A stretch of 64,000 bases of DNA from Salarias fasciatus (taxonomy: Eukaryota; Chordata; Actinopteri; Blenniiformes; Blenniidae), in assembly GCF_902148845.1 (NCBI RefSeq), contig NW_021941229.1, positions 23,468,159-23,532,158 of the forward strand. The letters are read 5' to 3'. Shown here piece after piece: positions 1 to 18,781 of this stretch (position 1 is the stretch's first letter; every line of letters starts with the position of its first letter). A program made the position numbers and the translations under genes. Below the pieces are notes generated by a model that worked only from the letters and a program-made list of their open reading frames with translations, searched no databases and was not told the DNA's origin.

Positions 1-12
1 ATCTCAAAGCAC

Positions 13-5034
<5,022 letters not shown>

Positions 5035-5039
5035 CGTAG

Positions 5040-5700
5040 TTTCTCCTCAGCCTGCTAATGTGTCAGTGAGCAGTCATTCAGAGAGCAGAGCAGAGCAGAG
5101 GCTGTGGTGGCTAACGTTAGCTTCATCACATCATCACACGCTCCGCTCCCACAGCAGCCGCATACACGCCGAACTCGACCTGACAGCGCGTTTTACACGT
5201 CAAAAACCATGAAAAGTGTTGAAAGTACCTTTTCACAATAGCTCCCGGACCGTCTCCGGAGACGCTGTGGAGCGACGGGCCTTGTGTTTACCCGCCGAAC
5301 GCTGCGAAATCATCTCCAGTCTGCGGCTCTTATCAGCGGCTCGTGTTTACCGAACGGCAGAAAGCAGCGGCTCGCGACGGCAGCGGTCGCTCCTCACCTC
5401 CGCGCGAGCAACGAGCACAGCCGCAAAGTGCGACAGCGGCACGAGAACGACACACGGGAGAAGACGAGTCGAGCCGAGCCGAGCCGAGCCGAACTGAGCC
5501 GAGGCGAGCGACGCAGCCGGCCCACCATCCCCCGAACTGAACTGCCTCCCACCACCACCGACCCGGAGCAGGAGAGCCGCCGTGACATCCGCAGCGCGCT
5601 CCGGGGGCACGCACGACGCACGGCCGGAGGAGGAGGAGGAGGAGGTGGAGGGGGAGGAGGGCTCAGAGCAGGGGTCGATAAACATGGTAGAAAGCCTAAA
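5040..5700 (-). promoter_or_regulatory. CpG-rich 5' region of USP20, probable promoter and untranslated first exon
   Basis: GC- and CpG-rich stretch directly upstream of the USP20 start codon, in an otherwise AT-rich neighbourhood. It includes a GAGCC pentanucleotide run (5466-5510) and a GGA/GAG-rich run (5624-5660). Overlapping long reading frames on both strands here reflect base composition. No transcription start can be fixed from sequence alone. Confidence 0.55.
5466..5510. repeat. (GAGCC)n pentanucleotide repeat
   Basis: Imperfect tandem GAGCC/GAGCCGA units inside the CpG-rich 5' region of USP20. Short and interrupted; it may sit in the untranslated first exon. Confidence 0.7.
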
Positions 5701-5704
5701 AAGT

Positions 5705-6263
5705 GCAAAATATATCTATAATTCATCATGTGTATTGTATCAATATAAATCAGCGCCCAGTAGTATCATACACTGGTTTATACTTCCGCAATCTATCTAT
5801 CTTTCGCATTTTGTCAATTTTAGATCTATGGGATGTCCCTTTAACGTGGTATACTGAAACATTAGCAAAGATTTGAAACATGTGTCAAGGCCATGAAGAT
5901 ACTGAAGTTTTCCCAGGGGTGTTTGATCAATTATTTCCCACCTCAAAAAGTAGATTGCGCTCGTCATCCGAAAGCGCATGCGCAATTGACCTATGCCTGC
6001 GCCGATGTGTATGCCAATTAAAGAGTTAATAGCTATGCAGTAGAAATGCCATAATGCAGACATATATTTCTGAGCTGTTTCTTGGAATACCAAGGCAGTT
6101 TTCTCAAAATGTATTTCTTTATGTGGCAGTTCTACATTTCTGCCGTCACATATCGTTTGCATATGAAGCATAATGAGGCACTTTATAAGTAGTCCTATTA
6201 GTACTCCATAGAGGCAAGTGGCTAAAAGTACTTGTACTCCTATAAAAAGGGCAATTGGCACAT

Positions 6264-6350
<87 letters not shown>

Positions 6351-8240
6351 TTGGTTTTTTTTTTTTACAATATTCTTATTATAAGACAAAAAACCAAATG
6401 GAAAAAAATATATTTAAGAATCTTATCATTTCATTTATGTTCTACATTGTAAATTTCTCAATGTTTTATTTAGCCATTTTGTACTTTCTGCTTATAGTCT
6501 CAATCAAATTTTGATTAAAACTCTGTTCCTTATGACAGAAAGTCAAGTCCTCAGACAATATTTTAAAAAATCATTGGAGTATTGTGAATTCCCAGGGAAA
6601 CAAAGTTATTTAATCCACTGTTGAATAAGGAAGCAACATAAAATATAGAAAAAGCGAAGAATACTTTTTGGGTGCATTGTAAGTGTTATTCTTTTCTTTC
6701 AGTTAGCAATTTAAAAACAGTCGGGACTTGAAATATTAAATTTTATTGTGTTAGGAAGTTATCATATTGAATTCCTAAATATTTTGTTTATGCTGTTAAT
6801 GCTACACATTTTTCGAGACCAAACTGGTTTTATGGCGTCATCACACAAAGACAACATTAGTTTAAAGTAGAAAAACTTCAACACTGTGAAACTGTCAGTT
6901 AGATTCGCTTCCCTGGTTCGAGAGAAGGAGAGTGATCAGACTGCCACACATGACAGATACCAGCTACACATAGGCTACTTCCCTTGAGCTGATTCATTCA
7001 GCACCTGACAGATTGGCTTTGCTGCTCCTTCAGTGCCACAGTCTTGTAGGTTTCAAATCTGTCTAGGGTAATCACATCACATTGATTTAATCATTGAGAA
7101 GTTCCGCAGACAGTCGGATAATCATCTACTCATAGGTGTGTTGAAGCATCATGCAGGGCTGGAGTCCTCCGGGACCAGAATATACTGGTCCAACATGCAA
7201 ACAAACTAATTCCAAACATAGACATTGAAAGTAGAGACTGAAAACTGGAATGAAAATTTTAAAAAATCTGAAACAAGTGCATCAGTTTTGACTGGAAAGG
7301 GACAAATGTGATCAGATACTTGAATTGATTTTTGATTGTTTGAAAGTTTTCTAGAGCTGAAGGCAAGGGACTGATTCAGAGAATTTTGTTAATGAATGAA
7401 AAACTTTGCACATAAAGAATAGATTTCAAGTTTGTCATTTTGGTGTGTTTGTGTTGTAAGAAATGGTTTGAATCAAAGTGACAACAAGTACTATTGTACC
7501 AGAATTTTCCCTTTTTACAATACTGTACTGAATCTCAGTTAATTAACCACTGATTGATTTCTATTTTTTGCTCTGGAGGGGTGGGAATAGACTCTGCAGT
7601 TCTTAACTTTATTCTCATCTGAACATACAGTATTTTTTAATATCAATCACTGTTTAATTTGCCATTCATTATCACTAGGAGCAAGTTTGTTGTGTATTTG
7701 TGTTTGTTTCATTTAGCATGAAGCAGCGGCATTATACTGCAATTTATAGCACACAAATATTTTGGAGAAAATTAAATTTTCCATCTGGAACACAAGCTTT
7801 CACTTATAAACAGATTGATAAATCTATTTATTGTACATACTGTATCTTTTTATGTGACAGGTTCATTCAAGGCTGAACGCACAAGTTGACAGCTTACAAC
7901 TTTAACCAGTTGGCCAAGATGACAATTTATTTGAATTAGAATGTGGATGTAGTGTTGTAGGAGTTCAAACTAGTGGAAGTTTAACTTTTATAAATCATTT
8001 GGCCCAGGTGGTCTTCCATTTCTATGTGTTTTCCGCTTAGAAATGCCACTAAAACAATGTTCCTGTACCACATATATTTTGTAAATTCCATTTTTGTCGA
8101 GTAAATAAAGAACGAGAAGATCATATTGGTGCAGGAGAATTAAATTCAGGCAATAATAACTTATATATCACTGAATAAATGTAACTAAAGAGCCGCAGCT
8201 TGAGCAGAGACGTGATCACGCTGCAAACCTCGCGGTACTT
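5705..8240. other. AT-rich intergenic region, no gene seen
   Basis: Separates the divergent USP20 and RPL7A promoters. No reading frame with family resemblance and no splice-consistent exon was found. It holds the TA microsatellite (6266-6346) and one GCGCATGCGC palindrome near 5973-5982 that resembles an NRF1 site. The remainder is AT-rich with nothing recognisable. Confidence 0.6.
6266..6346. repeat. (TA)n microsatellite, about 40 units
   Basis: Uninterrupted alternating TA over 81 bases. Such tracts are self-complementary and often length-variable between individuals and assemblies. Confidence 0.97.
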
Positions 8241-8284
8241 AGATTACCCACAATCCCCTGCTCTTCCTTTCTGCCTGAACCGAC
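8170..8284 (+). promoter_or_regulatory. RPL7A promoter and 5'-TOP leader
   Basis: Just before the RPL7A start codon lies CTCTTCCTTTCTGCC (8261-8275), a terminal oligopyrimidine (TOP) tract of the kind that starts ribosomal-protein mRNAs and places their translation under mTOR/LARP1 control. Transcription probably starts at a C about 8261-8263, leaving a leader of roughly 20-25 bases. No TATA box is evident, as is usual for this class. The start position is inferred. Confidence 0.7.
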
Positions 8285-11044
<2,760 letters not shown>

Positions 11045-11052
11045 ACTGTTGG

Positions 11053-11058
11053 AATAAA
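11053..11058 (+). other. Polyadenylation signal of RPL7A
   Basis: AATAAA nine bases after the RPL7A stop codon, giving the very short 3' UTR usual for ribosomal-protein genes. Confidence 0.8.
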
Positions 11059-11673
11059 AAATGTATGTCCTAAAAGGAGCGACTCTGTGCTTTCTGTTCA
11101 ACCGATTAAATCTTTCAGTGTGTGTAGCCAGGTGGGTTTTTTTGAGTTTGACACAACAGAGGTCTCATCAATACTTATAGAGTTTGGAAATTAGATGACA
11201 TGAAAATAAATCGGGACATTTGTCCTGTGCATCACAGTGAATTTAAATTTTCTATTTGAATTGGCTGAAAAAATAAAGATTTGTTGGAAATTTTAAAAAT
11301 AGCTTGTACAAATATTTTAAGCAATTCCGGGATGTGTGGGTTGATCATACTGCTGAAGCACTTCGGTCTACATTCATTCGCAGTTTAAAGCATGAAAAAT
11401 TACAGTAATTTAAGAGCTTGTGTAGATTTATAATTATCCTTTGTGCACATGAACTAGTTTGATGCTCCCAAATCTAAATCCTGTTTTTCACTCGGCCTAC
11501 ACAAAAGTCCCATCGTCTGTTCTAAAGCTTTGAAGACAACGACCTAATAATTCAACCACATGATTCAACATCAGAGTCAAAGCTTAATTTATTCCCTTGT
11601 TTTCACAGAAGCTATTTACATATTGAGCAGTTTGTCTCTGCAGCAGCACTGTGTGCTCCGACACTTCACACGG
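11059..11673. other. RPL7A-SURF1 convergent intergenic spacer and SURF1 3' UTR
   Basis: AT-rich spacer between two converging genes. A TTTATT at about 11587-11592 is AATAAA on the minus strand and is the likely SURF1 polyadenylation signal. Nothing else was recognised. Confidence 0.5.
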
Positions 11674-14553
11674 TCACAGTTTCATCTTCTTGATGAACTT
11701 TGCGTACCACATGTAGGAGGTCGCTGCACACAAACCGTACCTGGAAAGAGAAACGGTCATTCTCATCAGGAGATCATGTCTCGGAGGACAAACTTTGGCT
11801 CATACAGAGGAACAGCTGCTTCCTACCATGTGATGATGTACTGCATGTGTTCGTTCCTGAGTGTCACTCTGGTCTGTCCGCCGATTGGTCCACCAGGAAT
11901 CGTGCTGCCTGTGAAGCACAGGAAGCATTTCTGTATTAGAAACCTGCAGGATTGCAGTTCTAGAGAGTCGGAGGAGGAGCTGTGACTCACCGAAGTCGGC
12001 GTCGATGAAGATGGGCTCGGCTCCGGTGGCCCCGGACATGGCCTCCAGGTCACGGTAGTGCCAGCGGTTCCTCTCCACGTCGTTGTTTGGCACGAACGGC
12101 TTCCGAACCTCGGTGAGCCGGACGACTCCCACCACCTCCATCTCATCCTCCACCTGCAGGAGCAGCAGCTCAGTGAACAGTGACCACACACCCACGATTA
12201 TTTATCTGCTGTTAATAGAATCCAAGAAATTATGTTTGAGACATTTAAACTGTGCATTTCTGCTTTTAGTGTATGAAATTCTCTCTTTTTAATCTGAATT
12301 ATACAATTTGAAATAAAGAAAAAAGGATGTAAATACAGAGAAGCATGTTCTGTAAAACTGTTTCTAGAGATAAATGAAGAGCACACACCTTGTATCACCT
12401 TGTTTTACCTGGACTGGAATACACACCTGTCCTTTCTGCCTGGTCTCCGGCCGGATCTTCTGCCTGGGGACGTATCCTCTGTTCACCAGGATCGTGATGC
12501 TTCGGAGTCACAGTGACAGACCACAGTTACCACGGATCAGCCGTTACCGTTATTCTCCCCCCGTTCTGCCGTCACGTTTGTTCTCCTCACCCGAGGTCCG
12601 TGCAGTAGAACGGGGTGATGACGTTGGCGCCCGTCTCTCCGCTTGAAGACAGCCTTCCCGCCTCCCTGGCTTCTTTCTCGGGGTCGACCGGTGAGCGGGG
12701 CAACACGTACAGCTCCTTCGAGTGGTCGTACCGCCCGCGGACTCTCACCCGTCGGTACTCCAGCTCCTTCAGGTCATTAGGACTACCAGCAAAGGAGAAA
12801 CATGGTCAGGAAATCTCAGCTCGATGAAAATATCACCAATAATCTTTCTTATTTGAAGTTCATATATATATATATAAATATTCAGTTTTGGGCCAAGATG
12901 TAAAATAGAGGCAACAAACTGGGATGATTATGTTTAATTCAATTAATGTTTGACCTTTTTCTTTTAACTGTTTCAAAATTGTTTCATGACTTATTGTTCT
13001 AGGTCAAAAGGTTTGGCGATTATGTATTTATATTTTTAGATTCTATTAATATATGATCGATGGAGCAATGCTGTGAGGGATTTCCCTCTGGGATTATTTA
13101 TGTATTCTAAATCCTCTCATAAAAAGCATGAAATATTCTAGTTTTGAACCATCAATTTATTTAAATTGCTAAATTCACTTTGATTGAGTGGTGACAGACC
13201 TCAGACTGAGCACTGCTGCTTGGTTTCTTTTATTTCCAGCGTGACCTGAAGCTTATTCTCCAAGTGTCTTTTCTATTCACTCACTCGATAGGAAGAGGAA
13301 CGGGTTCTGCAGTCGTCAGCCGTGTCAGCTCATTAATCAGCTCCATCTTCCACTGACGCCTCTTCACCTGCACAGAAACACAGTGTTTTGTTGGATTTTA
13401 ACAAACACGCCAAGACGTACTGATGTTGCAGATTGAAAAGAGGCCAGGAAGTTGAGACTGAGCAGCACCTGCCAGGTCCCGAGGCCGAACGTGGTGGCAG
13501 GGATGAGCAGCAGGAACCATTTGAGAAACGTGTCTTCTTCTTTCTCTGCTTTGGCCATCGTGGAGCTGGACCTTCGTCCGAAGGTGGTGAACCTGCCTGG
13601 AGATGGAACAGTGGATCGATGTTTTTGCAAAACAACTAAACACACTTTTATTGTGATTGATGAACAAGCTCTTATGGCACACAGAGAAGAAAAATTATTA
13701 TTATTATTCCTTTATTTCAGACATAGCAGGTCCATATTAGAAAACTACATACAAACAGATAATTAAAAAGCTGAGAAATTTCATAAATGTAATTCAGCCA
13801 GATGTTTGTGAATTTTATTTTTAACTGAATTTAGTCTAAATAAGGATATTATTTTTTATCAATAAGTAGGAATTTTACTGGATTTCTACAGACACAGTTT
13901 TATTTGTTATTCGCATCCTACCTACTAATTCCATTACTTTATATACTCATAGTTCCGTGAACTTGGAAAAAAGTTTTGGATCAATAATTAAATTAGATAG
14001 TAATAATGCACTTTGTCAACCTCATATTAAGTATTTCCTGGAGCTTGGTCAAATGAAATGTAGACTTCCACATGAGCACTGGTAGGCTGCACAATCTGCC
14101 AGTGTTTGGGAACTTACGATCATAACAGTTTAGTTAAGTAGTTCAATTTATTTTTATATGAATTAAAAAGCACAGTTACTGAATCTGATGCTGATGGTTT
14201 TTATCCCCGCGGGTAACAAAATTACTATCAAATGTAAAATGAGACAATCAACTGTATTTTGATTTTGTCTGCACTTTCACCTGTATGGAACCAAAATGCA
14301 ATAGAAAATACATGTTTTCATACCGTCTGCATTTTTAAAGAGTCTGGACAGAAGAAACGTCCTCTTGATGTAAATGACATGAGTCTGCAACCACAATTAA
14401 AAAACTATTCACACATCTGCTCTCAATGCAAAAACATGACATTCACATATTCTAGTACTTATGTTATAAAGACAGTAAAAACATACTAACCTGCCTCTTT
14501 AGTGCTGGAATCAGCCTGCTGGAAAAAGACAGCAGAGATTTCAAATGAACCAT
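11674..14553 (-). CDS. SURF1: Surfeit locus protein 1, cytochrome c oxidase assembly factor
   Basis: Inner-membrane mitochondrial protein needed to assemble cytochrome c oxidase (complex IV). Coding exons, 5' to 3' on the minus strand: 14491-14553, 14324-14384, 13469-13596, 13285-13367, 12591-12782, 12427-12499, 11991-12153, 11827-11908, 11674-11740. They join in phase to 303 residues (human 300). Exons 1-2 give a basic, hydroxylated presequence starting [20 protein letters not shown]. The first membrane helix is [16 protein letters not shown] (about residues 65-80) and the second lies near the C-terminus ([19 protein letters not shown]). Family marks between them include RRQWKMELI, the [17 protein letters not shown] stretch and VNRGYVPR. 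No defects seen. It shares a promoter with SURF6 and ends tail-to-tail with RPL7A. Confidence 0.97.
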
Positions 14554-14797
14554 GTCTGTGTCGCGATGTGAATGAAAACTGTGGAGAGAGAGAGAAAAAA
14601 AAGTGACTACATAACAGCTACATAACCGACATGTTTCCCGTCGCAGGGGGACAGATTTTCATGTTACCACTTCCGGGTTACCCACGCTCCGCCCAGTGTA
14701 GTACACACGTGTGTAGAGAAATGTGTTGATGTATGTATTTGTACTTTAATTTGTGTGTTTTTGTCTGAACTAAGGAAACCTGTCGGGCCGTTTCGTT
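14554..14797. promoter_or_regulatory. Bidirectional SURF1/SURF6 promoter
   Basis: Only 244 bases separate the divergent start codons. The spacer has an ETS-type site (ACTTCCGGG, about 14669-14677), a GC-box-like GCTCCGCCC just after it, and no TATA box. The mammalian SURF1/SURF2 bidirectional promoter is known to depend on ETS and YY1 sites. The partner here is SURF6 instead. Confidence 0.75.
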
Positions 14798-17083
14798 ATG
14801 GACCTGGCCTCGAAGGACTCGTACATCCAGAAACTCGTCAGTAAAGTCATTTCTCAGCGGGACCAGGAGCCAAAGAAGAGACCGTTCGGTGAGGCTAGCC
14901 TGCTGTTTTGGCTCATTTACAGCTCAGTAGTGCCAGTTTATAACCTGTTCCTGCATTTTTTCCGCTCTCAAGTAGTCTTTTAATGCGCGTCAAACCAAAA
15001 ATCCTATACATGGACGTCAAAGTCGGATGTTTTTACTACATTTTGCCACGTAGGCAGCAGCGCTGCACCACAGCAGGTGTGAGTATGATGTATAGTGATA
15101 AATATAAACACAAAGCAGCACAAAATTCTTTTTGCTTTAAGACTTGCTCTGTAAAATAGCTACTGAATCCTCTGTCAATCAATTAACAATCTATTTTTTT
15201 TTAAATTCGTAATAAAAAATAAGATTTTGCAGTGTGACTGACTGCACAGTGCATCAAAACAATCCAAACCAGTCCAGTCTTGTGCCATCTTTATTGCATC
15301 TATTGATAAACTTGTGTTATATTGTGCGTCCTTAATATACTCCAAATATATATAATATAAAACAGTGCAGCAAGCAAGATAGGAACAGTGGTTACTTTGT
15401 GTGAGGAATTGCACGGATTGTTTTTATTAATATTATTTCAACATTTGCATCCTCTTGTCATCAACCACAATGACACTGCTTGAGGGCCAGTTTTGGCCCT
15501 TGGGCTACATGTTTAACCTCATATCTTAAAGCTGCAGTGTTTTTCTCTCAGTTCAAATCTGATTTCAGTCCTCAATTTGGTGCAGCAGCTCAGTAAACCT
15601 TACAGAACAGACAGGAGTGGTAATGGGACAATCCAGGGGTTTAACAGCAAATGCAAAGATCTCTGATAACTGCACCACAAGATAGAAGACATGCCTAATA
15701 CCAGCTGTCACTGCCTGTTTTTATGTCAAAAAGTGAAGAAACAACCATTCTGGTGATTTGGACTTTATTTTTTGGATAACCAGGATGTTGATTGTGCACA
15801 TCTTTCACTACATTAAAATAACAATGCTGTGTCTTTGTAGTTCCTTTCAAAGGTAAAAACGACTCCGGCCCTTCGAAGAAGAAAAAAGCTAAAAATAAAA
15901 ACGGCAAAGCCAAAGCCGCAGATGTGAAAACTTCTAAATCCCAACAACCCCAGCACAAGCCGCCGGCATCTCCGGCAGCTCAGAAAAAGAAACCTGCAGC
16001 CAAAGCCGGCGCGCCGGCGCCTGCGAGTGTGAATGGAGCCGCAGCAGAGAAGCATCAAGGTACGTTCAGGCTGCATCTGCGCGGAAAAAAAGATCCATGT
16101 GATACACTGCACCCAGTTTAGACACTTTGTTTCCATGACAACATGAAGATTTGTGAATGCTCAGGTCCAGATTGATAAACTGAGATGATTTTTTTCCTCT
16201 TTGTTCCACTTAGGAGGGAATGTCTCCAGCTTCTCTACAGTAGATGTGTTGCGTAAAAGGCTTCATGAAAAGATCGAGGAGTCCAGGGGTCAGGTATGGC
16301 CACCGTTTATCAGATCATAGATCAGGTGAATGGAGTAGAACGTACAGCGCATGCTAATCGTATTCATCCTTCTTCCAACAGGGAGCTCCGAAGAACGCGC
16401 TGTCGGAGGAAGTGCAGGCAAAGCGAGCCAAGCGAAAGCTGGAGCGGGAGCGCAAGAAGAGGAAGAGGAAGGAGTTCCTGATGAAGAGGCTGGCCGAGCA
16501 GAGCGGCCAAGAGATCAAGAGCGAGAATGAGCCCGAGGTCAAACCGAAAAAGGAGCAAGCTCCAGCCGCAAACAAGAGGAACGAGACGGCCATCATCTTC
16601 AACAAGGTGGAGACGGTGGAAGACAGATACATGGACAAAACGGTGAAACGGAAGAACAAGAAGCAGAGCGTCAAGGGCCAGATCACGCCGCTGACGGGGA
16701 AGAACTACAAGCGGCTGCTCAGCCAGGTGGAGGCCCGCAAAACCAAGCTGGAGGAGCTGAGGGCGAAGGACGAGGGCAAGGCCCTGGAGATGGAGAAGAA
16801 GATCAAGTGGACCAACATGCTGTACAAAGCCGAGGGCCTGAAGATCAAAGACGACGAGGATATGCTGCGAGCCTCGCTGAAGCGCAAGGAGAAGTTTCGC
16901 GTTCAGAGGAAGAAGAGGTGGGACCAGCGCAGCGAGAGCGTCGTGGAGAAGATGCAGCAGCAGCAGGACAGGAGGAGGAGGAACATCCAGAAGCAGAAGC
17001 GGATGAAGTCCGACAAGAGGAAAGAACGGGCGAGAAAGAAAGGCGTAGTGCTGCCCGAGGACTTGAAAAAGGCTAAAGATTAG
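14798..17083 (+). CDS. SURF6: Surfeit locus protein 6, nucleolar ribosome-biogenesis factor
   Basis: Nucleolar, nucleic-acid-binding protein (homologue of yeast Rrp14) used in ribosome assembly. Exons 14798-14888, 15841-16059, 16214-16293 and 16382-17083 join in phase to 363 residues (human 361). The start MDLASKDSYIQKLVSKVISQ matches the family. Exon 2 is a Lys/Ala/Pro-rich linker (KKKAKNKNGKAKAA). Exon 3 holds the conserved VDVLRKRLHEKIEESRG. Exon 4 is the long SURF6 domain with WTNMLYKAEGLKIKDDEDML and an extended basic coiled coil (QRKKRWDQRSESVVEKMQQ) to the C-terminus. Polyadenylation signal AATAAA at 17197. The 952-base first intron shows no other gene. Confidence 0.97.
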
Positions 17084-17196
17084 AGGAAGGCTGCTTCAAA
17101 GTATGTTTTAATATTCAATTCAGATGAAATGCAGTTCTACTGATTTTACATGTATTGGTTCATGTGATCGTGTTCTTGGTTGGCAGTGCCACGATC

Positions 17197-17202
17197 AATA
17201 AA
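17197..17202 (+). other. Polyadenylation signal of SURF6
   Basis: AATAAA 114 bases after the SURF6 stop codon, the first such hexamer downstream. Confidence 0.7.
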
Positions 17203-18781
17203 AGTGGCCTTTCATCCTGAGTTTTTTGAGACTTTTACATTTTTGTTAACACAACAAAAGCAGCACAAACTGAAGACTGGATCTGAGGTGAAGTTTTACA
17301 GAGGAACAGAAAATCAACCACACGTTGGGCGGTGTGGAACTTTGATTGATTTGCTATTTAAAATAAAACATGAAAGGTCAGATATTTTAACAACAGATCC
17401 AGGATATAAAATATAATTTCTTACAATTTAATTAAGAGAATGCCTAAATTATCAGACTTGCAGCAGTCATTGTCATCAGAGGCCACATAGTTTATAATTA
17501 TTGAGGCAGTTAAAAGAAAATTGTATGTTTGATACAAATTCATTAAACCCGCAGCTTTTTTTGAAAGTGTTATTTTTTGCAGATTTGTGAGAAGAAACGC
17601 TCATTCACTGGCGAAGCTTCACACAAAGCACTGCAGCTGCGGTTTCTTCACTCTGCAGCAGTGCTGAAGAAGACTTGCAGGCTTCTGTCACTAAATATCA
17701 CTGAACACCAGACACGGAATATTAACATCAGATGCACAGCAGAACTCATTCAGTAGTGATGTTTTTCAGTTTGAAAGGCACATTATGATTCAAGATTTTG
17801 TAGAATGTGATCAGAGCTCCAGTTTTGAAAATGAGGAAGAGAGATAAAACAGTTTAATATGTCTGTATTAAAGTTTGTCATTCTTAACTCATCAAAATAA
17901 AATCTCATCGTTTCACTACTGACTGGATTTTATTTTTGTGCATATTTCTCATCACAAGTCCCTCCAAATAGTTTGTGACATACAGAAAATTCAAAAATTG
18001 GATTCTGACTTAAAAGTATTTATCAATTCTAGCAATTTCTAATGACCCTGTATGCCAACTTCCTGGGATATTTGCTCACTTCGGGCGATTTTACAGTCTT
18101 TTTCTCTCTTCTTTCATACTTAATAGAGAGGATTGGGAGTTGGAAGACAAATGTCTTGCTGGATATACAACTTGACTTATAAATCTAATTCTGCATTGTA
18201 TAAATTATGCAACACAACTGCCAGTTTTTTAGTTTGCAAATTAGGTTGTAAAAATTAGAATAAAAATAATGACAAAATATATAGAAAATATATACAAAAA
18301 CAAACATTGGAAAAGGTGTACAGTCTTTGCCTTCTGCAGCTAAACATGTCTTTCCTCTTTTATTCCACTCACATACATGAACTGAAATCACCACTAAGCA
18401 AATCCAAAAAAATAATCGATAAACTGGTAAATTCACTGGATGTAAAGGCTCTCACTGCATGTGACACTGTTCTTCATTCTTTTCTTTTCTTTTTTTTCCC
18501 CAATACACTGATTTAATATTCACAGAATTTGGCTGTGAGTTCAAGGCTTCATAAGTTGATGAGAAGCGCGCCCCCTGGTGGACGCGCGCGCCCGTGTCTT
18601 TTGCTCTCGGTGCGTGTGATCTCTCGCTCCGCCCAGACAGGAAGCAGAAACGTCAACACAAGAAGGTTAAAGGGAAGCTGCAAGAACTTTGAAGCCCTCC
18701 TCGGGAGCCAGTTGTTAAAGTGCGAAAAGACGCGCGCGGTGCTGCTTTCAGGGACAGTATGACTTTACGATCCAGCCACAG
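17203..18781. other. SURF6-KYAT1 intergenic region
   Basis: About 1.6 kb of mostly AT-rich sequence without a recognisable gene. The last 250 bases become GC-rich and include a strong CTCF-like site and the likely KYAT1 promoter. Confidence 0.55.
18567..18587 (-). promoter_or_regulatory. CTCF-like site upstream of KYAT1
   Basis: GCGCCCCCTGGTGGAC reads GTCCACCAGGGGGCGC on the minus strand, an excellent fit to the CTCF core. It lies about 200 bases upstream of the first KYAT1 start codon, between the SURF group and KYAT1. Occupancy is inferred only. Confidence 0.6.

Noticed and set aside
5284-5729. Several overlapping frames on both strands in the USP20 5' region
   Set aside because: CpG-rich, low-complexity sequence without stops. 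None resembles a protein family, and codon usage follows the repeats.
6218-6514. Tyr-Ile repeat protein
   Set aside because: Translation of the TA microsatellite with AT-rich flanks.
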